Shown: positions 23,547 through 32,212 of the stretch, piece after piece
How positions within the stretch are numbered: the first letter of the stretch is position 1
Layout of the letters: every line of letters starts with the position of its first letter
Assembly (NCBI GenBank): GCA_036273515.1
Contig: DASUHM010000055.1
Span: forward strand, 1 to 62,035
DNA: 62,035 nucleotides
Direction: 5' to 3'
Source of the DNA: Gaiellales bacterium
GTDB lineage: Bacteria > Actinomycetota > Thermoleophilia > Gaiellales > JAICJC01
The notes under the pieces: model-generated
Told to the model about the DNA's origin: nothing
The model's database searches: none
The model's input: only the letters and a program-made list of their open reading frames with translations
Position numbers and translations under genes: made by a program

Positions 23547-24836
23547 ATGACACGCATCGCATTCGTCGGCGCGGGCAGCGTCGAGTTCACGCGCAACCTG
23601 CTCGGCGACCTGCTCACCTTCCCCGAGCTCGCCGACGCCACCATCGCCCTCCACGACATCGACGCCGAGCGGCTCGAGACCGCCGAGGCGATGGCGCGGT
23701 GGACGAACCGGCGGCTCGGCGCCCGGGCCACCTTCGAGGCGCACCTCGAGCGGCGGGCGGCGCTCGCCGGCTGCGACTTCGTCGTCAACATGATCCAGGT
23801 CGGCGGCCACGCGGCGACGCGCATCGACTTCGAGGTGCCGATGAAGCACGGCCTGCGCCAGACGATCGGCGACACCCTGGGCATCGGGGGCATCTTCCGG
23901 TCGCTGCGCACGATCCCGGTGATGCTCGACATCGCCCGCGACATGGACGAGCTCTGCCCCGACGCCTGGCTGCTGAACTACACGAACCCGATGGCGATGC
24001 TGTGCTGGGCGACGTACGCCGGGTCGCCGATCCAGCGCATCGTCGGCCTGTGCCACTCCGTGCAGTGGACGACGCGCGGTCTGGCCGACATCGTCGGCGT
24101 GCCGTACGAGGAGGTCGACTACCTCGGCGCGGGGGTGAACCACCAGGCCTGGATCCTGCGCTTCCGCCGCGACGGCGAGGATCTCTACCCGCTGCTCGAC
24201 GCGGCCATCGAGCGCGACGCGGAGCTGCGGCGGCGGGTGCGGGTCGAGATCTACCGCCGCTTCGGCTACTTCCCGACGGAGTCGAGCGAGCACTCCTCGG
24301 AGTACCTGCCGTGGTTCCTGCGCGACGACGCCATGATCGAGCGGTTCCGCGTGCCGGTCGACGAGTACGTGCGCCGCAGCGAGGAGAACCTGCGGCTGTA
24401 CGCCGAGGAGCGGGAGCGGCTCGCGTCCGGCGGCGGCTTCGAGATCGAGCGCAGCCTGGAGTACGCCTCGCTGATCGTGCACTCGGTCGTCACCGGCGAA
24501 CCGCGCGTGATCTACGGCAACGTCAGGAACGACGGCCTGATCGAGAACCTGCCCCGGGGCGCCTGCGTCGAGGTGCCGTGCGTCGTCGACGGGAACGGCG
24601 TCCAGCCGACGGCGATCGGCGCGCTGCCACCGCAGCTGGCGGGGCTCAACCGCACGTTCCTGAACGTGTGCGAGCTGACCGTGCGCGCGGCCCTCGAGGG
24701 CCGGCGCGACCACGTCGAGCACGCCGCCCTGCTCGACCCCAACACGAGCGGGACGCTCTCGCCGGAGCAGATCGTCGCGCTCGTGGACGACATGATCGCC
24801 ACGCACGGCGATGCACTTCCGGAGGGGATCCGATGA
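23547..24836 (+). CDS. Glycoside hydrolase family 4, MelA-type alpha-galactosidase-like
   Basis: A 429-residue NAD- and metal-dependent GH4 enzyme. It has the N-terminal Rossmann loop IAFVGAGSVEFTRNLL, then NYTNPMAMLCWA, the metal-binding CHSVQWT motif (Cys-His-Ser-Val as in alpha-galactosidase/alpha-glucosidase members acting on unphosphorylated substrates, not the phospho-glucosidase version), and LGAGVNHQAWIL. It works in the cytoplasm by an oxidation-elimination mechanism. Next to a secreted GH114 it may release galactose or galactosamine from imported oligomers. ATG 23547 fits the promoter spacing; a TTG at 23511 is also in frame but inside the control region. Confidence 0.88.
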   Translation: MTRIAFVGAGSVEFTRNLLGDLLTFPELADATIALHDIDAERLETAEAMARWTNRRLGARATFEAHLERRAALAGCDFVVNMIQVGGHAATRIDFEVPMKHGLRQTIGDTLGIGGIFRSLRTIPVMLDIARDMDELCPDAWLLNYTNPMAMLCWATYAGSPIQRIVGLCHSVQWTTRGLADIVGVPYEEVDYLGAGVNHQAWILRFRRDGEDLYPLLDAAIERDAELRRRVRVEIYRRFGYFPTESSEHSSEYLPWFLRDDAMIERFRVPVDEYVRRSEENLRLYAEERERLASGGGFEIERSLEYASLIVHSVVTGEPRVIYGNVRNDGLIENLPRGACVEVPCVVDGNGVQPTAIGALPPQLAGLNRTFLNVCELTVRAALEGRRDHVEHAALLDPNTSGTLSPEQIVALVDDMIATHGDALPEGIR

Positions 24837-26485
24837 GACGAGCCGTCCTTCTCGCCACCGCCACTGCCGCCGCCCTGACGGGCGGGGCCGCCCATGCCGC
24901 GGCCGCCCAGCTCCCGTCTCCCGTCGCGCACGGGACGCTGCGGATCGCCGGCACGCCGCGCGACGGCGCCACCGTCCTGGCCCGCGGCCTGGCCTGGCGC
25001 CCGGGGGCGCTGCCGGCGGGCGACCGGCTGCTGAGCTTTGCCGTTGCGACCACGTGGGAGGTCTGCGTCACGCCGTCCGGCCCCTGCGTCCCCGCAGCCG
25101 ACGCGACCGCCACGCCCTTCGCCGCCCGCCGCTACGTCGCCGGCCACGCCGACGTCGGCCGCTACCTGCGGGTGACCGAGACCGCCGCCGAGACGGTCGA
25201 GACCGATCCGGCCACCTTCACCTTCCACGTCCTGCGCGCGGCGCACACCTTCACGAGCACACGGCCGGTGGCCGCCTACCCGGCCGGGCGGGCGCCCGCC
25301 ACCGCGTTCGTGAACGGCCTGCCCGAGCGTCGCACCGGCTCGAACAGCGAGCGCTTCCAGACGGCCGCCCCGCACTTCAATCCCGCGGACGGCGTGCCGT
25401 CGGTCGAGTTCCGCATCGACGGCCGCCCCTGGGCGGCGGTGCCGGCGAACGGCGTCTTCGGCACGGGGCTCCTCGGCCTCGGCATGCACCGCGTCCGGGT
25501 GCGGGTCTCGAACCGGGCCGGGACGACGACGCGCTCGTTCCGCTGGCGGGTCGCGGCGCTGCCGGCGCCGGCGTCCTGCGGCGGCTGCTGGCGGCCGCCG
25601 CATCTCGACTCGAGCGGGCACCCGATGCGCTGGGACTGGCAGATCGGCCGCGTCTCGCCGCTCGAGCGCACCGGCCGCCGCGCCGTCGACATCTACGACG
25701 TCGACGGCTTCCTGACGACGGCGGCCGAGCTGCGCGCCCTGCACGACACCTGGCAGGCCGCGACCCTGCCGCACCCGCGGGCGTACTGCTACATCGACCT
25801 GGCCTGGGAGGACTACCGGCCCGACGCCACGCCCGGCCCGGGGCGCTTCCCCGGACGGACGCTCGGCAACGTGTACTTCGGCTTCCCGCAGGAGCGCTGG
25901 GTCGACGTCCGCCAGCTCGACCGGCTGAAGCCGATGATCGACCGGCGCATCGCGATGTGCGCGCGCAAGGGGTTCGACGCGGTCGAGCTCGACGACATCG
26001 ACAGCTACGACCCGCCCTCGACCACGGGCTTCCAGCTCACGCCGGGCGACTGGCAGAACTTCCTCGCCTACACCGACAACGCCGTGCACCGCGCCGGGAT
26101 GGCGGTGCTGTGGAAGAACTCGCCGCTGCTGGCGTGGTGGGGGCGCCGCTACGCCGACGGCGCGGTCGTCGAGGAGTGCTACGCCTTCGGGCCCTGCTTC
26201 TCGGCCGGCGCCGCCGGGACGAGCGCATACGGGATCACCTGCACCACCCTGGCCGGGCCGCGGCCGTGCGGCTGGGACGCCTTCACGAGCCGGGGCAAGT
26301 GGGTGGGGGAGGACGAGTACCGCGAGGACGGCCTCGTCTGCGCCCCCGGCCGCAGCTGCACGGGGCGGCACGCCTTCTCGGCCTTCTGCCGCGCCGTGTA
26401 CTCCCCGCCGAACGGCTTCTCGGCGCTGCGGATGACCGACGAGCTCGACGGCTCGGTCTTCCAGCCCTGTCCCAGGGGAGTCTGA
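24833..26485 (+). CDS. Secreted GH114 endo-alpha-1,4-polygalactosaminidase
   Basis: A 550-residue exported protein. The signal peptide MRRAVLLATATAAALTGGAA ends near HAAAA. Residues to about 250 form beta-rich Ig-like regions; the C-terminal half is the GH114 barrel, with WDWQIG, VDIYDVDGF, AYCYIDLAWEDYRPD, QERWVDVRQL and KGFDAVELDDIDSYD, the conserved strand ends of the family. Known GH114 enzymes cut alpha-1,4-linked galactosamine in fungal galactosaminogalactan and related polymers. The start overlaps the GH4 stop (ATGA), so depolymerase and intracellular glycosidase are co-translated. It has several extra cysteines (SCGGCW, CVTPSGPC) that may form disulfides outside the cell. Confidence 0.85.
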   Translation: MRRAVLLATATAAALTGGAAHAAAAQLPSPVAHGTLRIAGTPRDGATVLARGLAWRPGALPAGDRLLSFAVATTWEVCVTPSGPCVPAADATATPFAARRYVAGHADVGRYLRVTETAAETVETDPATFTFHVLRAAHTFTSTRPVAAYPAGRAPATAFVNGLPERRTGSNSERFQTAAPHFNPADGVPSVEFRIDGRPWAAVPANGVFGTGLLGLGMHRVRVRVSNRAGTTTRSFRWRVAALPAPASCGGCWRPPHLDSSGHPMRWDWQIGRVSPLERTGRRAVDIYDVDGFLTTAAELRALHDTWQAATLPHPRAYCYIDLAWEDYRPDATPGPGRFPGRTLGNVYFGFPQERWVDVRQLDRLKPMIDRRIAMCARKGFDAVELDDIDSYDPPSTTGFQLTPGDWQNFLAYTDNAVHRAGMAVLWKNSPLLAWWGRRYADGAVVEECYAFGPCFSAGAAGTSAYGITCTTLAGPRPCGWDAFTSRGKWVGEDEYREDGLVCAPGRSCTGRHAFSAFCRAVYSPPNGFSALRMTDELDGSVFQPCPRGV

Positions 26486-26501
26486 CCCGCGTGTGAGCCG
26501 A

Positions 26502-26551
26502 GCGCCGCCGCCTCACCGGCGGCGGCGCCGCCCGCGCGCCGTAGGCGCGCG
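26502..26551 (+). terminator. Two tandem hairpins after GH114
   Basis: A perfect 11-base-pair stem (26502-26512 with 26518-26528, five-base loop) is followed by an 8-base-pair stem (26533-26540 with 26544-26551, three-base loop). They fill most of the 104-base gap before the oxidase operon and should insulate the two transcription units. No T-tract follows. Confidence 0.65.
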
Positions 26552-26589
26552 TGCATAGGCCGGGGCCCCTCGGGGTATCGCAGTGCGAA

Positions 26590-27600
26590 GTGACTCGAGG
26601 CGTGCTCCCGGCCGGCAGGCGGCGCTTGGTAACCCTCGGGCTACCGGTCCTCCTGGCGACCGGCTGTAACTCCAACCAGGCGATCACCAACCCGGCGACC
26701 CGGCCGGCGCGTGACATCAACACGCTGTGGTGGGCGATGCTCGCCGGGGCCCTGGTCGTCTTCGCGGTCGTGGTCGCGCTGCTCGTGATCGCGTTCGTCC
26801 GCCGCGGCCGGCCCGGGGAGCCCTCGCACGACGACAGCGGCCCCTACAAGGTCATCATCGGCGGCGGGCTGGCCGCGCCGATGGTCGTGCTCGCGATCCT
26901 GTTCGGGTTCGTGATCCACGTCATGCCGGCGACGTCGGCGCCGCCGGGGCCGACGAAGCTCACGGTCGACGTGATCGGCCACCAGTGGTTCTGGGAGGTG
27001 CGCTACCCGGGGACGTCCGCCGTCACGGCCAATGAGATCCACATCCCGTCCGGCACGGCGGTCGACGTCCGTGCCACCACGGTCGACGTGATCCACAGCT
27101 TCTGGGTGCCGCGGCTGAACCGCAAGATCGACATGATCCCCGGCCGGGCCAACCGGATCGAGCTCGACGCGCCCGACCCGGGCGTGTATCGCGGCCAGTG
27201 CTCGGAGTTCTGCGGCGTCGGCCACGCCCAGATGTCGTTCTACGTCATCGTGCAGCCGCCGGCCCAGTTCCGGGCGTGGCTGCGCGCTCAGTCGCGGCCG
27301 GCGGCGACGCCGGCCACGGCGGCGGGCCTGCTCGGCCGGCACACCTTCCTCACCGTCGGCTGCGAGGACTGCCATGTGATCCGGGGCACGAGCGCAGCCG
27401 GCCGCGTCGGCCCGGACCTCACCCACGTGGGCAGCCGGCGGACGCTCGCGGCGCTCACGATCCCGAACACGCCGCGGACGCTGTACGACTGGATCAGCAA
27501 CCCGCAGGCGATCAAGCCGGGCGTGCGCATGCCCGGTTTTGCGTCGCTGCCGGCGGCCCAGCGGCACGCCCTCGTCGCCTACCTCGAGAGCCTCCGCTGA
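26590..27600 (+). CDS. ctaC: Cytochrome c oxidase subunit II with C-terminal cytochrome c domain (caa3 type)
   Basis: A 336-residue lipoprotein-like subunit. From GTG 26590 the signal runs to the lipobox LATGC (Cys26). Two membrane helices follow (TLWWAMLAGALVVFAVVV and GLAAPMVVLAILFGFVIHV), then the cupredoxin domain with aromatic GHQWFWEVRYP and CuA ligands in QCSEFCGVGHAQM. The extra C-terminal domain has one haem c site (GCEDCH) and a Met in VRMPGF, so electrons can pass directly from the bc complex. First gene of an eight-gene coupled operon. An in-frame GTG at 26551 is less likely as start because it lies in the terminator hairpin. Confidence 0.93.
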   Translation: MTRGVLPAGRRRLVTLGLPVLLATGCNSNQAITNPATRPARDINTLWWAMLAGALVVFAVVVALLVIAFVRRGRPGEPSHDDSGPYKVIIGGGLAAPMVVLAILFGFVIHVMPATSAPPGPTKLTVDVIGHQWFWEVRYPGTSAVTANEIHIPSGTAVDVRATTVDVIHSFWVPRLNRKIDMIPGRANRIELDAPDPGVYRGQCSEFCGVGHAQMSFYVIVQPPAQFRAWLRAQSRPAATPATAAGLLGRHTFLTVGCEDCHVIRGTSAAGRVGPDLTHVGSRRTLAALTIPNTPRTLYDWISNPQAIKPGVRMPGFASLPAAQRHALVAYLESLR

Positions 27601-29498
27601 TGGCCGTCGGCACCGTCGCCCGCGAGCGCGTCGAGCGGCTCGACCGCATCTGGCAGGAGCGCCCGGGGTTCACCGGCTGGCTGACCACCACGGATCACAA
27701 GCGGATCGGGCTCCTCTACCTGGTCACCTCGCTCGTGTTCTTCGCCGCGGGCGGGGTGGAGGCGCTGGTCATGCGGACGCAGCTCGCCGAGGCGGACGAG
27801 CGCGTCGTCGGCCCGGGCACCTACGACCAGCTGATGACGATGCACGGCATCACGATGATCTTCTTCTTCGTGATCCCGCTCTCGATCGGGTTCTTCGGCA
27901 ACTACCTGGTGCCGCTCATGATCGGGGCGCGCGACATGGCGTTCCCGCGCATGAACGCGCTCAGCTACTGGCTCTACCTCGGCTCCGGGATCCTGCTCTA
28001 CTCCGGGCTCGCCCTCGGCCACGCGCCGGACGCCGGCTGGTTCAACTACGTGCCGCTCGCGTCCCGCAAGTTCAGCCCCGGGACCGGGGTCGACTTCTAC
28101 GCGCTCGGCCTCATCCTGAACAGCATCTCGTCCACCGCCGCGGCGGCGAACTTCCTCGTGACCATCGGCCGGCTGCGCGCGCCGGGCATGTCGCTGAACC
28201 GGATGCCGCTCTTCTGCTTCGCGATCCTGGCGACCTCGTTCTCGCTCGTCTTCGCCCTGCCGGCGCTCACGACCGATCTCGTGTTCCTCGAGCTCTCGCG
28301 CAAGTTCGGGCTGCACTTCTTCGACGTCGGCCGCGGGGGCAACCCGCTGCTGTGGCAGGACCTGTTCTGGATCTTCGGCCACCCCGAGGTCTACATCATC
28401 GTCCTGCCCGCGTTCGGCATCGCGACCTCGATCATCCCCACGTTCACGCGCCGGAGGATGGCGGCGTTCCCGCTGGTGGCGCTGGCCGAGCTCCTGGTCG
28501 CCTTCATCGGCTTCGGCGTCTGGGTGCACCACATGTTCGCGACCGGCCTGCCGGAGATCGCGATGATCTTCTTCGCGGCGGCCAGCCTGATCATCGTCAT
28601 CCCGAGCGGCATCCAGATCTTCGCCTGGTGCATGACGATGGTGACCGGGAAACCCGAGTTTCGCACGCCGCTGCTCTTCATCGTCGGGTTCATCCTCTTC
28701 TTCGTCTTCGGCGGCCTCTCCGGGATCATGCTGGCCGCGATCCCGTTCGACCAGCAGGTCACCGACACCTACTTCGTCGTCGCCCACTTCCACTACGTGA
28801 TCTGGGGTGCTGCCGTGTTCCCGCTGCTCGGCGGCCTCTACTACTGGTTCCCGAAGGTCACCGGGCGGATGTACAACGAGCGGCTCGGCCAGACGACGTT
28901 CTGGCTCGTCTTCATCGGGACGAACGTCACCTTCTTTCCGATGCACATCTCCGGCATGCTGGGGATGCCGAGGCGCGTATGGACCTATCCCGGCTACCTG
29001 GGCTGGGGGCCCGAGAACTTCGTCTCGACCCTGGGCGCCTTCTTCCTGACCGGCGGGCTCGTGCTCATGGCCGTCAACCTGGTCGTGAGCCGGATCCGCG
29101 GGCCGCTGGCGGGGCCGAACCCGTTCGGCGGGGCCACGCTCGAGTGGGCGACGAGCTCGCCGCCGCCGCCCTACAACTTCGCGGTCATCCCCAAGGTCTC
29201 GAGCCCGTACGCAACCTGGGACACGGATGACCGGAAGACGGACCCGGAGCGGCTGGAGCGGGGGGACTTCGTCCTCGAGGGCGGCCACCTCACGCCTGGC
29301 ACGACACCCGTCGACGGGCACATGGACGAGATCCTCGCGATGCCCGAGGAGTCGCCCTGGCCGGTGACCCTCGCCTTCGTCGCGACGCTCGGGACGGCGT
29401 TCGTCATCGCGAACCACCTGATCTTCGCGATCGCGATGGTCGCCCTCGCGGCCGTGGTGCTGGTCGCCTGGCACTCGGGTGAGCCGGAGGCGGCATGA
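27600..29498 (+). CDS. ctaD: Cytochrome c oxidase subunit I
   Basis: A 632-residue haem-copper oxidase core. It has TTDHKRIG near the N-terminus, the low-spin haem region MTMHGITMIFFF, the active-site FGHPEVYIIVLPAFG (Glu plus the His-Tyr pair of A1-type proton-pumping oxidases), VWVHHMFATGLP for CuB, and YFVVAHFHYVIWG for the haems. After the twelve core helices an extra tail (about residue 530 on) contains a charged linker and two more helices (WPVTLAFVATLGTAFVIAN, LIFAIAMVALAAVVLVAW), perhaps replacing a missing small subunit. Its ATG shares one base with the ctaC stop. Confidence 0.96.
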   Translation: MAVGTVARERVERLDRIWQERPGFTGWLTTTDHKRIGLLYLVTSLVFFAAGGVEALVMRTQLAEADERVVGPGTYDQLMTMHGITMIFFFVIPLSIGFFGNYLVPLMIGARDMAFPRMNALSYWLYLGSGILLYSGLALGHAPDAGWFNYVPLASRKFSPGTGVDFYALGLILNSISSTAAAANFLVTIGRLRAPGMSLNRMPLFCFAILATSFSLVFALPALTTDLVFLELSRKFGLHFFDVGRGGNPLLWQDLFWIFGHPEVYIIVLPAFGIATSIIPTFTRRRMAAFPLVALAELLVAFIGFGVWVHHMFATGLPEIAMIFFAAASLIIVIPSGIQIFAWCMTMVTGKPEFRTPLLFIVGFILFFVFGGLSGIMLAAIPFDQQVTDTYFVVAHFHYVIWGAAVFPLLGGLYYWFPKVTGRMYNERLGQTTFWLVFIGTNVTFFPMHISGMLGMPRRVWTYPGYLGWGPENFVSTLGAFFLTGGLVLMAVNLVVSRIRGPLAGPNPFGGATLEWATSSPPPPYNFAVIPKVSSPYATWDTDDRKTDPERLERGDFVLEGGHLTPGTTPVDGHMDEILAMPEESPWPVTLAFVATLGTAFVIANHLIFAIAMVALAAVVLVAWHSGEPEAA

Positions 29499-30070
29499 CG
29501 GCGGCCGCGACACGGCGCCAGGCGCGCCCCAACGGCTGGTACGGGATGGTGATCCTGGTCGCCACCGAGGCCTCGCTCTTCGGCACGCTGATGGCGAGTT
29601 ACGTCTACCTGCGCTTCCAGACCGCCGTCTGGCCTCCCCACGGGGTGGCCGCGCCGAGCGTCACCGCTCCGACCGTGCTCGCCCTCGTCCTGGTCGCGTC
29701 GGCGTTCCCGATGGCGTATGCCGCACACGCCGCCGACCGCGGCCGCCGCCGCGCGGCCCTGGCGGGGATCGCCTGCGCGCTCGTGATCCAGGCCGTCTAT
29801 CTCGGCTTCCAGATCCATCTCTACGCCGACGACCTGTCCCGGCTCTCGCCCAGCCGGGACGCGTATGCCTCGATCTACTTCACGCTGCTCGCGGTGCACC
29901 ACGTCCATGTGGGGGTCGGCATCCTGCTCGACCTGTGGCTGCTCGCGCGGCTCTCGCGGCGGCTGACGCCGTACCGGCGAACGGCCGTGTCGGCGGTTGC
30001 CTTCTACTGGTACTTCGTGGCCGTCGTCGGGCTCTTCGTGACCGCGACCATCACGTCCCCGACATGGTGA
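29495..30070 (+). CDS. ctaE: Cytochrome c oxidase subunit III
   Basis: A 191-residue five-helix subunit III. It begins NGWYGMVILVATEASLFGTLM, the family's conserved first helix with the Glu in T-E-A-S-L-F, and later has YFTLLAVHHVHVGVGILL and AFYWYFVAVVGLFV. It stabilises subunit I and its proton uptake. The start overlaps the ctaD stop by ATGA. Confidence 0.93.
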   Translation: MTAAATRRQARPNGWYGMVILVATEASLFGTLMASYVYLRFQTAVWPPHGVAAPSVTAPTVLALVLVASAFPMAYAAHAADRGRRRAALAGIACALVIQAVYLGFQIHLYADDLSRLSPSRDAYASIYFTLLAVHHVHVGVGILLDLWLLARLSRRLTPYRRTAVSAVAFYWYFVAVVGLFVTATITSPTW

Positions 30071-30444
30071 GCCTGGCCCGCGCCCCTCGCATGACCACGC
30101 TGCTCCAGGCCTACGCGATCGTCGCGCCCCCGCTGGCCTGGACGGTGCAGCTCGTGATCGGCTACGGGTTCGCGATCGCCGTCTGCGGCGAGGGCGGCGT
30201 CAGCGGCGGGATCGGGCTGCATCCCTGGCAGGGGACGGTGGCCCTCGTGGCCGGACTGTTCGCCGGGAGCGCCTTGGGAGGCGCGATCTGGCTGCACGTT
30301 GCGACGGGCCGGGGGGAGATCGACGACCCGGTCGGCCGGGTGCGGTTCCTCTCGACCATCGGGATCGTGGTGGGCCTCATCTTCCTGACGCTGATCGCGT
30401 TCACCGCCGCCGGCGAGCTGACGATCACCGGGTGCCGCGAATGA
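30064..30444 (+). CDS. Unidentified membrane protein inside the oxidase operon, 126 aa
   Basis: I do not recognise the family. Starts are ATG 30064 or GTG 30067, both overlapping the ctaE stop; ATG 30091 is possible. About three hydrophobic helices are visible: LAWTVQLVIGYGFAIAVCG, GTVALVAGLFAGSALGGAIWL and IGIVVGLIFLTLIAFTAAG, with an acidic loop GRGEIDDPVGRV. It occupies the place where actinobacteria usually encode oxidase subunit IV (ctaF), so it may be a diverged subunit IV or an assembly factor. The chain of overlaps shows it is made together with the oxidase. Confidence 0.75.
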   Translation: MVSLARAPRMTTLLQAYAIVAPPLAWTVQLVIGYGFAIAVCGEGGVSGGIGLHPWQGTVALVAGLFAGSALGGAIWLHVATGRGEIDDPVGRVRFLSTIGIVVGLIFLTLIAFTAAGELTITGCRE

Positions 30445-31223
30445 GCCGCCGGGCGCTGCTCGCGGCGGTGACCGTCGTCGCCCTGCTCCTGGCGGCGAAC
30501 AGCCTGGCGGCGGGCGGCACGAGCGGAACGAGCGGGCAGCGTGTCCCCCTCCTCCAGCGCGGAGCCGCCCTCTACGCCGCGAACTGCTCGCAGTGCCACG
30601 GCCCGAACGGCGAGGGCAAGACCCATCCGGGGCCCGTGAGCGGCGTGAACAACGTGGCGGGCATCGGCCCGTCGCTGCACGGCGTGGGCGCGCGCGCGGC
30701 CGACTTCTACCTGAGCACCGGCTACATGCCGCTCCAGAACTCCTACGACCAGCCGCGGCGGTCGCGCGTGCTCTTCTCCGACCGCGACCTGAAGGCGCTC
30801 GTCGCCTACGTCGCGTCGTTCTCGCCGGGGCCGCCGATCCCGCAGCCCGATCCCGCCAGCGGGAGCGTCAGCCAGGGCCTGCGGATCTTCACCCAGAACT
30901 GTGCCGGCTGCCATCAGGTGGCGACGGCCGGCGGCTACCTGCCGGACTCGGTCGCGCCCCCGCTCGAGGAGGACTCCGCGCGCCAGATCGCAGAGGCCGT
31001 GCGGATCGGGCCGAACGTCATGCCGAAGTTCTCGACGTCGCTCCTGCCCGACCGTGACCTGAACTCGGTCATCGCATACATCCAGTACGCGCGCTCGCCG
31101 GACGACCGGGGCGGCTGGCCGCTGGCCCACATCGGCCCGGTGCCGGAGGGGCTCGTCGCATGGTTCGTGGCCGGTGTGGTGCTCGTGGGGGTCACGCTGA
31201 CGGTGGGGAGGAGGATCGCGTGA
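30441..31223 (+). CDS. qcrC: Dihaem cytochrome c subunit of the bc complex
   Basis: A 260-residue membrane-anchored protein with an N-terminal signal/anchor (LLAAVTVVALLLAANSLA), two haem c sites (CSQCHG and CAGCHQ) in tandem cytochrome c domains, and a C-terminal helix (GLVAWFVAGVVLVGVTLTVG). It replaces soluble cytochrome c in actinobacterial bc-aa3 supercomplexes. Together with the haem on subunit II this gives a three-haem wire to CuA. ATGA overlap upstream and GTGA overlap downstream. Confidence 0.93.
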   Translation: MSRRALLAAVTVVALLLAANSLAAGGTSGTSGQRVPLLQRGAALYAANCSQCHGPNGEGKTHPGPVSGVNNVAGIGPSLHGVGARAADFYLSTGYMPLQNSYDQPRRSRVLFSDRDLKALVAYVASFSPGPPIPQPDPASGSVSQGLRIFTQNCAGCHQVATAGGYLPDSVAPPLEEDSARQIAEAVRIGPNVMPKFSTSLLPDRDLNSVIAYIQYARSPDDRGGWPLAHIGPVPEGLVAWFVAGVVLVGVTLTVGRRIA

Positions 31224-32212
31224 GAAGGCTGTGGCGCTGGTTCCTGGTGGCGTTCGTGTGGCGGGCGGCGACCGAGACCGAGGACGACGGCAGTGAGCGG
31301 CCGCCGCGGATCGTCCCGGACGGCCCGCCCAGCCCGCGCGCCGAGCTCGTGGTCGTCGCGCTGCTGATCCTTGCCGCGCTGAGCGCGGTCGGGTTCATCG
31401 TCGTCTACGCCCTCGACCGCCTCCCGTATCAGACCCAGTGGATGGGGATCGCGCTCGGATGTGCGTTCGCCCTTCTGGCCGCCGCGCTCATCGTCACCGC
31501 CCACCACCTCGTCGTGACCGAGGAGCTCGAGGACGAGTACGGCTCGCCCCAGCCCGAGGTGGCCGCGCAGGTGGCGCAGGTCGTGTCGGAGAGCGGGAGC
31601 AGGCTGCGCCGGCGCCGGCTGCTTGCCGCCACTGCCGGGATCGCGACCACGGCGATCGGGCTGGCCGCCATCGTGCCGGCCGCGTCCCTCGGGCCGATCT
31701 ACGACCTCAACCGCTTCACCCGCACGCCGTGGCGGCGGGGGCGCCGGCTCGTCGACCAGCACGGCCGGCCCATCCCGGCGGCCGCCATCCACACGCAGGA
31801 GCTCTTCACGGCGTTCCCCGAGCACGGCGACCCGGAGGAGATCAGCGCCCCGGTCGTGCTCCTGCGGCTCGAGCCCGACCAGCTGCACCTGCCCAAGGGG
31901 CGCAGCGGCTGGGCCGTCGACGGGATCGTCGCCTACTCCAAGATCTGCACGCACGCCGGCTGCGCCATCTCGCTCTACCGGACGCCGCTCTTCCCGCCGG
32001 TGGACGAGCCGCCCGGGCTGGTCTGCCCGTGCCACTACTCGACGTTCGACCCCCAGACCGGCGGCACGGTCGTGTACGGCCCGGCCGGCCGGCCGCTGCC
32101 GCAGCTCCCGCTGATGGTCGACCGCCGCGGCCACCTGCGCGCCGCCGGCGACTACTCGGGGCCGGTCGGGCCGTCGTGGTGGGGCGTGCGCAACCGCAAG
32201 GCCTGGTCGTGA
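31220..32212 (+). CDS. qcrA: Rieske iron-sulfur subunit of the bc complex
   Basis: A 330-residue actinobacterial-type Rieske protein with three predicted membrane helices (ELVVVALLILAALSAVGFIVV, GIALGCAFALLAAALIV, ATAGIATTAIGLAAIVPAA) before the cluster domain. Cluster ligands are CTHAGC and CPCHYSTFD. It takes electrons from menaquinol at QcrB to QcrC. GTG start by GTGA overlap with qcrC. Confidence 0.93.
   Translation: MRRLWRWFLVAFVWRAATETEDDGSERPPRIVPDGPPSPRAELVVVALLILAALSAVGFIVVYALDRLPYQTQWMGIALGCAFALLAAALIVTAHHLVVTEELEDEYGSPQPEVAAQVAQVVSESGSRLRRRRLLAATAGIATTAIGLAAIVPAASLGPIYDLNRFTRTPWRRGRRLVDQHGRPIPAAAIHTQELFTAFPEHGDPEEISAPVVLLRLEPDQLHLPKGRSGWAVDGIVAYSKICTHAGCAISLYRTPLFPPVDEPPGLVCPCHYSTFDPQTGGTVVYGPAGRPLPQLPLMVDRRGHLRAAGDYSGPVGPSWWGVRNRKAWS

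Noticed and set aside
20866-24836. Sulfoquinovose (sulfo-EMP) pathway, because YihT-like aldolase plus PfkB kinase occur together
   Set aside because: No sulfoquinovosidase of GH31 type or sulfonate exporter; GH4, GH114 and AgaS-like SIS enzyme fit galactose/galactosamine better. Kept only as an alternative.
27579-29513. Long minus-strand open frame opposite ctaD
   Set aside because: Same effect: charged low-complexity shadow of a clearly functional oxidase gene.
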